From the NCBI GenBank assembly GCA_022315425.1, contig JAIUPT010000020.1, positions 310,001 through 374,000 of the forward strand: a stretch of DNA of 64,000 nt. The letters run 5' to 3'. The notes under the pieces are model-generated. The model was not told the origin of the DNA, did not search any database, and was given only the letters and a program-made list of their open reading frames with translations. This DNA comes from Pseudevernia furfuracea (lineage: Eukaryota > Ascomycota > Lecanoromycetes > Lecanorales > Parmeliaceae). Below are positions 57,312 through 64,000 of the stretch, piece by piece; position 1 is the stretch's first letter, and each line of letters opens with the position of its first letter. A program made the translations under genes and the position numbers.

Positions 57312-58697
57312 ATGCCACAATCAATTTCACTCTTCTCTGTCAATCGCACGTCTGCTGCCATGCCTTCCCTCGCAGCACGCTCGCGCATTCCTGTCCACGT
57401 CAACAACTCTGTAGTACCCGCTGCAGCCAGTCGCCTTCCCGTCAAGACTGCCGACGACGTCGCCACGCTTTTCGCCGCGATGTCCGTCAGCATGCCCACC
57501 ACTGTCAAGCCCACCTCCGCATCACCCTCAACATCCCATGCGTCGAGGTCCAAGCTCCCTATCGCTATCGCCATCAATGCTACCGAGGACTGCCCACCCT
57601 CACGTCAGCATCAGCAAAGGTCCCTCGCCAAGATCGCTCCTTCAGTCAACAGCGCATCCGTTTCCGATCGGATCGCCGAGCGCCGCCAGCGTGTCATTGC
57701 CAAACTCGCACCTCGCCCTAAGAGACCCGCGCCTCCTGTCAAGGTTACTCCGACGTCGCCCCTCAAGTCCACCTGGACGTCGTCTAGAGTACCGTCGTTG
57801 ACACCCATCACCGCCGCGCCAGCATCGACCTCTCAGCCATCTTTAGCACCATCAGCGGTCGCTGTTCCTGACGCCGCTGTCCCTGCCATAGCTCCTATCG
57901 CCGCTTCTGTCGCCGCTCCTATCGCCGACATCCCTTCCGCCGACCCTGTTGCCGTTATCCCTGCCGCCCTACCTACCCCAAGACAGTACGGCTGGCTTAC
58001 CGTCCAGATACCAGACAACTACCGTCAGGGTACGGAAGGAAAGCGCGGTCACATTGTACACATCGTGCAGATATCGGACCGAGTGTGGAACGGCGATTCC
58101 CTCATCCCATCGGCCTCCACCGGCCGCAAGCCTCGCGCTCGATTGCCTGGAAGGTCCAAGCCAGCAACCATTCCTCTCACTCGAACTCCTATACCTAACC
58201 AACTTTCGCCTGTCTTCCTGCCGCATACCATGTCCCATTTCCCTCGGCGCTTTGCGCCAGTCTACCTCCCTCGTTACTTGAAGTCAGACAAAATCAGGGG
58301 TAGATCGAAGTACTGCCCTGCAAGACCACACTTCCCAGGAGAACGAGGTGCATTCGGCTTTGGCACCCTATACAAGGGCAGGACCTGCACTTGTTGCGAG
58401 GACGACGGCAGCAGGCCCCTCCGCTGCTACAACATTCCTCCCACCGAGTGGGCAACCACTCCAGCGGAATCAGGCATAGACCCCGATCCCCCCAAAGTTC
58501 GAACTGACCGCCCTCGCAAAGCTGTACGATTTGCCGACGACCTCATACATACGTTCGCAGGTGTCAGAGATCCCGCCGCCTCCTTTATCTACGAAGGCAA
58601 GTCCAAGGATGGGACAACAAGAGAGCAGGACTTCCCGGAAGGATTCCCATTGTACGAGGACGAGCCGCGACGACGATTCGGATTCCGCCAGCGATGA
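57312..58697 (+). CDS. Uncharacterised Ala/Pro-rich protein with a PP1-docking-like motif
   Basis: A single-exon frame of 461 aa from MPQSISLFSVNR in a good ATG context (CATCACAATGCC). The first ~230 residues are disordered, rich in Ala, Pro, Ser and Thr. The C-terminal half is more ordered, with a YGWLTVQIPDNY…GHIVHIVQISDRVWNGD segment, a Cys cluster (CTCCEDD…LRC) and KAVRFADDLIHTF. K403-A-V-R-F fits the K/R-x-V-x-F docking consensus for type-1 phosphatase, although such short motifs are often chance. No enzyme domain is seen. An in-frame upstream codon at 57192 is not an ATG start I would use. Confidence 0.6.
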   Translation: MPQSISLFSVNRTSAAMPSLAARSRIPVHVNNSVVPAAASRLPVKTADDVATLFAAMSVSMPTTVKPTSASPSTSHASRSKLPIAIAINATEDCPPSRQHQQRSLAKIAPSVNSASVSDRIAERRQRVIAKLAPRPKRPAPPVKVTPTSPLKSTWTSSRVPSLTPITAAPASTSQPSLAPSAVAVPDAAVPAIAPIAASVAAPIADIPSADPVAVIPAALPTPRQYGWLTVQIPDNYRQGTEGKRGHIVHIVQISDRVWNGDSLIPSASTGRKPRARLPGRSKPATIPLTRTPIPNQLSPVFLPHTMSHFPRRFAPVYLPRYLKSDKIRGRSKYCPARPHFPGERGAFGFGTLYKGRTCTCCEDDGSRPLRCYNIPPTEWATTPAESGIDPDPPKVRTDRPRKAVRFADDLIHTFAGVRDPAASFIYEGKSKDGTTREQDFPEGFPLYEDEPRRRFGFRQR

Positions 58698-58835
58698 AGA
58701 TCAGGTCGCCAGCCATCTCATCGCCGATCTCGTTATCAACGTTGTATTTCGTCATCGTCGTCATCTTCACGATGTACTCTCGTACATCACGTTCCGACCA
58801 CGATCCACCCTATAACTGTCTCGCTTCAGCGGTAG

Positions 58836-59157
58836 TTCTCAGCTTCCGACTTTAGACTGCAACAGCGTCATGAGGATTGGGCTCCTCCTGATAGATGTTC
58901 GTCAGGCAGAGCGGAAGCTGACTCTGAACATCACTACGCCACATTTTCCTCCTCCTCTATTCTTCCTTCTCAGCTTCCGATTCTAGACTGCAGCACCGCC
59001 GTGGGGATTGGGCCCCTCATAGTGGTTGTTCGTCAGGCAGACCGGAAGTCTCTTGGGACAACACCATCTTCTCTTCGCCAACACCCTCATCTTTCGTCTC
59101 GAGGCTGCAGCGGCTGTTAGGCTTGGACCCCTGGTACAAATCGTCAGCAAGAGCGAA
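58836..59157 (+). repeat. Three diverged ~80-nt units with matching hairpin arms
   Basis: Units begin at 58836, 58969 and ~59092. Units 1 and 2 share TTCTCAGCTTCCGA, TAGACTGCA, GGATTGGGC and TGTTCGTCAGGCAGA. Unit 1 is bounded by CAGCTTCCG and CGGAAGCTG, and unit 2 by CAGCTTCCG and CCGGAAG. Unit 3 has diverged, but its own ends, TTTCG-CTC and GAGCGAAA, still pair. The inner CTGC/GCAG and GAGG/CCTC pairs are also kept (GGGG/CCTC in unit 2, AGG/CCT in unit 3). The units could be a structured RNA. The frame is also open across them, so a decayed coding repeat is the competing reading. Confidence 0.6.
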
Positions 59158-59170
59158 ATTTGATCATCAC

Positions 59171-59454
59171 CTTTCGACTGGCTTCTACTAGGACCTTTTC
59201 GGGGCTGGGCACCTCGGATTGTGTTCCTTTAGTCAGAATAGTCGAAAGAATTCGACCTCACTAACTTCTCGCCTCCGAGTCACATCTCCGACAACTAATA
59301 CAATTCAGCTTACGCTTTGATTACAATCAACCCACAATGACAGAAAAGGCACTACGTGGCCAACAAAAAAATTGGAATACCCAAAAAACCCTTCTAGAAA
59401 AAGCAGTACAGTCAACGTGGTTACAGCTAACATCGCCATTTAGTATTCGCCAGT
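59171..59454. other. Spacer between the two arrays
   Basis: No gene. Just after it, GCTGACATTAG at 59467-59477 is a textbook fungal branch-site plus acceptor and leads into the first exon-like segment of the array. Confidence 0.4.
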
Positions 59455-59512
59455 TTTGTGGGATTTGCTGACATTAGTACTACAACGACGGATCGTGAGG
59501 TTTGGGAACACA

Positions 59513-60237
59513 GTAAGTACTCACCACCAATGCTATGTCTCGAAGCACTCTTGATAATATCTCCCACTAGGCTACCTCTTCTGCTTACGTGTCTGTCGTG
59601 AGCTTTGAAAGCACAGTAAGTACTCATCACCCATGCTGTTTCTCGAAGGATTCTTGATAATATCTCACACTAGGCTACCTCTTATGCTTATATTTGTTTG
59701 TCGTGAGCTTTGAAAGCATAGTAAGTACTCATCACCCATACTGTTTCTCGAAGGACTCTTGATAATATCTCACACTAGGCTACCTCTTATGCTTATATTT
59801 GTTTGTCGTGAGCTTTCAAAGCATAGTAAGTACTCACCATCAATGCTGTTTCTCGAAGGACTCTTGATAATATCTCACACTAGGCTAATTCTTGTACTTA
59901 CGTTTGTCTGTCGTGAGCTTTAGTAAGTACTCATCACCCATGCTGTTTCTCGAAGAACTCTTGATAATATCTCACACTAGGCTACCTCTTGTACTTACGT
60001 TTATTTGTCATAAGCTTTGAAAACATAGTAAGCACTCACCATCAATGCTGTTTCTCGAAAGACACTTGATAATATCTCACACTAGGCTACTTCTTGTAAT
60101 TACGTTTGTCTATCGTGAGCTTTGAAAGCAAAGTAAGTATACATCACCCATGCTTTTTCTCGAAGGACTCTTGATAATACCCTGCTCTAGGCGATCCCTT
60201 GTGTTTGCGTTTGGTGCGAGTCATTGGTGGCAGAAAG
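59513..60237 (+). repeat. Seven ~105-bp tandem units, each shaped like an intron plus exon
   Basis: Units start at 59513, 59616, 59721, 59826, 59923, 60028 and 60133. Each begins GTAAGTACTC (GTAAGC in unit 6, GTAAGTATAC in unit 7) and after exactly 58 nt reaches …CACTAG (CTCTAG in unit 7). This block looks like a fungal intron from donor to acceptor. It is followed by an exon-like block GCTACCTCTT…GTGAGCTTTGAAAGCATA of 45, 47, 47, 39, 47 and 47 nt in units 1-6. The exon-like lengths are not multiples of three, so the array is unlikely to encode a simple protein repeat. A clear branch-site is lacking (only TTGATAAT). It may be a non-coding transcript or the 5' leader of the C2 gene. Confidence 0.9.
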
Positions 60238-60676
60238 CGAATTTAGCCTTGTCAGGGCGTCAGGGCTTTGATCATCACTCGAAGAGTATCTAGCAAGCTT
60301 AGTTCCTTCATCACCTTCTGTTTCATTGAGCATTGTCTATGGCTGGGACGAGAGCAGGTCGAATGTGGTCGGAGGGACTAGCGGATGTCGGAGATCATGT
60401 ATGCTACAGAGCCATACATAACCAATGCAATTGTTAAAATACTTTCACTAGCTCGAGTAGATGTATCAGGCTGCTAAGAAGCTTGCCATCGTCCACTCTC
60501 TCGGTTATAGGCCGAGACGGTAAAGTAGACCTGATCTTGACTAAGGTACTTTATAGTTTAACGCAAGAACTGGATTACCGCGCGGCTATTAGAGTACCCG
60601 CTTCTGTTTACGTCTATTTTTAGGCAATTGCTTTACCCAGCCACTCGAGAATTGCGAGTCTCCTGCGACTCGACCG
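60238..60676. other. Upstream flank of the C2 gene
   Basis: No frame or repeat is recognised. It lies between the array and the start codon. Confidence 0.4.
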
Positions 60677-60688
60677 ATGATACAGATT

Positions 60689-62950
60689 ATGGCCAAAACC
60701 GCCCTCGGCGGTGCCCATACCGCTGGGATCTATGCAGACTTGACTCTCGATGGGCCCGAGATTGGGACGCTTGTCGTCATTGTTGATCGAGCGAAAAACC
60801 TACCCAACCGGAAGACGATGGGAAAGCAGGATCCTTATTGTGCTGCTAGACTAGGAAAAGAGGCGAAGAAGACAGAGACAGATAAGAGAGGAGGGCAGAC
60901 ACCCAAATGGTGAGACATTCATTCCAATGACCGTAGTATTATACTAACTTACTTTAGGGATCAGGAAATGCGCTTCACCGTTCACGATTCTCCTGACTAC
61001 TACCAACTCAAAGTCTCTGTATTCAATGACGACAAGAAGACTGAACTCATTGGAGAGACCTGGGTTGCTCTCGACCAAATAGTCGTACCAGGTGGAGGAA
61101 CAAATGATCTTTGGCATGGCCTCAATTGCAAGGGACGATACGCAGGGGACATAAGGATTGAGCTCACATACTATGATACACGCCCAAAATTGGAGAAAAC
61201 AGAAGATCGACGTCAATCTGCTCCAGTCACGGGCTCTGCGGATCAAATGAGCAGTGGCGTTGGTGGACCGAGACAGCCTAAGCCAGTCAAGAGAAGGCCT
61301 TTGCCCGCGGACCCAACCGACCCTTCTCGCTCCTCACCTCTCCCTCAAACACCTCCTCCGATCAGTCGAAACCTTTCAGGCTCTCAGCAGCGTTACGTTG
61401 AGTCACCAGACGATTACGGTTTCCGGTCTACGCCGCCAACGGATAAGCGACACCAGCGATTACAGGATGAACAGCCTCGAAGCTCGCCTTTAGCGCACAA
61501 CCAACAATCCCAAAGGCCGTACAACGACGGTATGAATATAGCACCAGCTGCAACACAGCCGAATCTCGACGTGTACGACCCTACCGGCCAATCCGATTAC
61601 AGACAAGCCAGCGCTCCGATGCTCAGTCAAGGCCTACAGAATGGGCGATACTATCATCAAGAGAATGAATACGATACGGAGTCCTTGGACGATTGGCAGA
61701 TGAGACCGCTAGCCCAACCATTGCAGAATGGCATGATTCACTCCAATTCTTCGCCAGCAATGATGAATATGATAGATCCCCGGCTCCGCCAGAACACGAT
61801 GCCACATGCATGGCTGAACGCCGAAACTGTTATAGATGATGAGGAACCGCCCCCACCCCCGCCTCCAGCTCACCGGTCCATTCCCCTTACGGCACCTCTT
61901 AATACACGTGCTCGAGGCAGTATCACTGGTCCTGGCAGTATCCCTGGTAGTCCTTTGGCTAAGGTCCAAAGCAACTCTTCATTTCAAGGATATCAACCCT
62001 CAACATCACCTTCAAACTCGCAAATGTACCTGCATCAGGGCATGCCGCTCAGTCTTGTTCCTGGCTACGAGCCTAAAACTGCTGAGGACGAGTCGGAAAG
62101 GCTCTACGAAAGGCGCATAAGCGCAAGGCAACAATCACATGACCAGCCGCTTCCTCAGGCTCACTCCCCATCTTCAGCAGCTCAATCGAGGCAGCAGCCA
62201 TTACCTCGAAGCTTTGAGAATATACAAGAGAGGCGAGCGCACCGCTACTCTGCCCCAGTCGACCGGTATTCTAGCCCAATATCCAAGCCGCGAGCGGTAA
62301 GCCCAGATCCACGTACCCCCGTGCGCAAGTCTGTAAGCCCACAGCCGGCGCCTGCAGAGAAACAACAACAACCTGGAATACCTTTCTCGCCTGATTCATT
62401 TGACGCCTACAACCCATCCATCAGCGCTGCCAATAGCGTGAATGACGCCGGCGCAAGGTACAACACACCAGAGCAAGCTAAAGAAGCTTCTCGACAGCAT
62501 GAACGACAAGAAAAGCTTGGTGACGGACCCATCATTGGAAGTGACGGACGGATTATCGACCCATCTGATCATCTACCAACAGATACGTGGGCTCCAGAAC
62601 CGGAGCAGAAGACACCCACCAGACGGGGCCCGGAGGTCACCGTCAGGTTCAGAAACAGTCCGCAAGGCGCGCAACCCATGCCGCCGGCCGGGCGTAGACC
62701 ACTCAACGAAGCTCGTACTCAATCTGCGTCCACCCCACTGTATGCTCGCAATGCGGGAAATAGCCCTTCAAATCCGCCCAATCAAAATCGCCTACAAAAA
62801 TATCCAAGGGTTTCGCCAGGTAACATTCCGCCTCCTGTGCCCGGAAAGATTCCCATAGGTGGAGGCAAAGAAGATTGGGGCGATGCCTTGAGTGAAGAGA
62901 TGCAGAGGATCGACATCGGGTCGGGCAGGAGAAGGGGATACGGGTCATGA
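60689..62950 (+). CDS. C2-domain cytokinesis protein, Inn1/Fic1 type
   Basis: Two exons, 60689..60909 and 60958..62950. The 48-nt intron (GTGAGA donor, ACTAAC branch site, TTTAG acceptor, phase 2) joins ..TPKW to DQEMRFTV. The product is ~737 aa; an alternative ATG at 60677 adds four residues. Residues ~15-135 form a C2 domain (GTLVVIVDRAKNLPNRKTMGKQDPYC, FTVHDSPDYYQLKVSVFNDD, ELIGETWVALDQIVVPGGG, NCKGRYAGDIRIELTYYD). The remaining ~600 residues are disordered and Pro-rich, with PPPPPPAHRS and many P-x-x-P sites for SH3 partners. This is the layout of Inn1/Fic1 'ingression' proteins, which link the membrane to the actomyosin ring and septum synthesis. Identity within that family is inferred from architecture. 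Confidence 0.87.
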
Positions 62951-63189
62951 ATTTTGTACAATATCTGGGAATGGAACCTCTGAGGTGGCTAATATATAAT
63001 GGAGACTGGAACACATCTACATAGACGCCTTGATGGCATGAACCCAATGAATTTGACCCTTTCAATGCTTAGGTACTCGACATTTCATTGGTTAAAGGGC
63101 AAAGTATCTCGCTTAGTCATGCGACAGCCCTCATGATAAATCGAACCTCTATCTCCCACCGCTACAGCACCCCCCCATCCATCGCAACC

Positions 63190-63987
63190 ATGTCCGACAC
63201 CGACCCCGCTCCCCCCTCCTCCCCATCAGTTTTAAACTGGACCCTCGGCTTCCTCCTCGTCGGCCTCGCCTGGGGTCTCACCACCCCCTTCATCCGGCGC
63301 GCGGCCCTCAACTTCCACCCTCCCCCGCACCCCTCCCTCGAGCGCATCGACACGGGCACGACGGCCGGGTGGGCGAAATGGAGGATCCTGAAGGCGGTGT
63401 GGACGGTGGTGGATCTGCTCCGGAGTCCGGCGTACGCGGTGCCGCTGGTGGTGAACCTGACGGGGAGCGTGTGGTTCTTTTTGTTGATTGGGAAGGCGGG
63501 TGAGTTTGGAAGGTTTTATTTTTATTGTTGGGGGTGGGTGGTGGGTTGGTGGGAGGGAGGGGGAGAGAGAGAGAGAGAGAGAAGGGGTCGGGATGGGGAA
63601 TTTTGGAGAGGAGGGGGGGTTTCGATGGGTGGTTGGTTGTTGGGAGAGTGAGATGGGGGGGAAGAGCCGGTGATGAGAGAGATTTTGGTCGTTGGTGGTG
63701 TTTGAAGACGCTCTGCTGACGGTCCCTTCTTCTTTTTTGTTCTTGCAGAATTGAGCCTCACGGTCCCTATTACGAATTCTCTGGCGTTCCTGTTCACGGT
63801 GTTGGGGGAGTGGTGGGCTGAAGGGAAGGTTATATCGAGAGGTATTTACGACCCCGATCGTGATCAATCCCCGAGCTGGGCTGTGGTATTGGTGCTAGCT
63901 GCTGACTACCGAGGGACAGATACTTGGATTGGCATGGCGTTTGTACTGGGCGGTATCGCGCTTTGTGTGCAGTCGAAGAATACATGA
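63190..63987 (+). CDS. TMEM234-like small membrane protein
   Basis: Three exons: 63190..63499, 63749..63841, 63920..63987 (471 nt, 156 aa, frame closed). About four hydrophobic segments can be seen: VLNWTLGFLLVGLAWGLTTP, SPAYAVPLVVNLTGSVWFFLLIG, LTVPITNSLAFLFTVLGEWW and WIGMAFVLGGIALCVQ. The G-x-x-W-G-x-T-x-P-F motif in TM1 and the N-x-x-G-S-x-x-F and T-x-x-x-G-E motifs are those of the TMEM234 family, which is related to small multidrug-resistance/EamA transporters. The function in fungi is unknown. The first intron is 249 nt, long for this window, and contains a GA microsatellite and many G runs. Confidence 0.88.
63545..63660 (+). repeat. G-rich intronic tract with (GA)n
   Basis: Intron 1 of the TMEM234-like gene contains GGGTTGGTGGGAGGGAGGGGG, then a ~20-base GA run (63563-63582), then further GGGG and GGGGGGG runs up to 63661. 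The coding-strand G runs could form quadruplex structures in DNA or pre-mRNA. Confidence 0.85.
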
Positions 63988-64000
63988 TTGTCGGTTCCTG

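Noticed and set aside
59513..60237. CRISPR-like array
   Set aside because: Fungal DNA, unit ~105 bp, and the spacing blocks are themselves similar in every copy, so there are no unique spacers.

Overview
The window is nuclear DNA of a filamentous ascomycete (Pezizomycotina). The evidence is about 20 protein genes with short spliceosomal introns (mostly 44-101 nt, GTAAGT-like donors, YAG acceptors), UTR-like gaps between genes, and fungal families such as the Mrc1 checkpoint mediator, a Ste7-type MAPKK, Spt6, Rrp4, an Inn1/Fic1-like C2 protein, a SAT4/rhodopsin-like membrane protein, a fungal STAND/NLR and a UstYa fragment. The class within Pezizomycotina cannot be fixed from the sequence alone. 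Exon models were assembled by eye and checked for frame closure. Where given, the exon sums are multiples of three.

Layout. 1-9 kb: a GFA-type zinc protein (-) divergent from a PLD-fold protein (+), a BTB protein (+), an F-box-like protein (-), a decayed ORF, and an unrecognised Pro/Ser-rich protein (+). 9-20.5 kb: a long gene-poor stretch, a seven-exon GPI-anchored glycoprotein (+), MRC1 (-) and a small secreted protein (+). 20.9-25.1 kb: a seven-TM SAT4-type protein (-) with a 17-nt exon, and a flavin monooxygenase (+). 26.4-35.3 kb: an accessory block with a SERAC1-like hydrolase-ankyrin gene (-), a small gene (-) and a NACHT-ankyrin-ZZ STAND gene (-), followed by a 520-bp MITE-like element. 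37.2-45.4 kb: a conserved core of STE7 (-) divergent from SPT6 (+), then RRP4 (-). 45.9-58.7 kb: lineage-specific material, including an F-box-like pseudogene, a protein with 26 pentapeptide repeats, three uncharacterised genes, a protein kinase and a UstYa-like fragment. 58.8-60.2 kb: two unusual tandem arrays, one of hairpin-forming units and one of seven 105-bp units that each look like an exon-intron pair. 60.7-64 kb: the Inn1-like C2 protein (+) and a TMEM234-like protein (+).

How the genes relate. STE7 (mating/filamentation MAPK cascade), SPT6 (transcription elongation), RRP4 (RNA exosome), MRC1 (replication fork checkpoint) and the C2 protein (cytokinesis) are housekeeping or signalling genes with no evident common pathway. 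The hydrolase-ankyrin/STAND block resembles the self/non-self recognition repertoire of filamentous fungi. The most unusual non-coding structures are the 59.5-60.2 kb exon-intron-like array and the 58.8-59.2 kb hairpin array.
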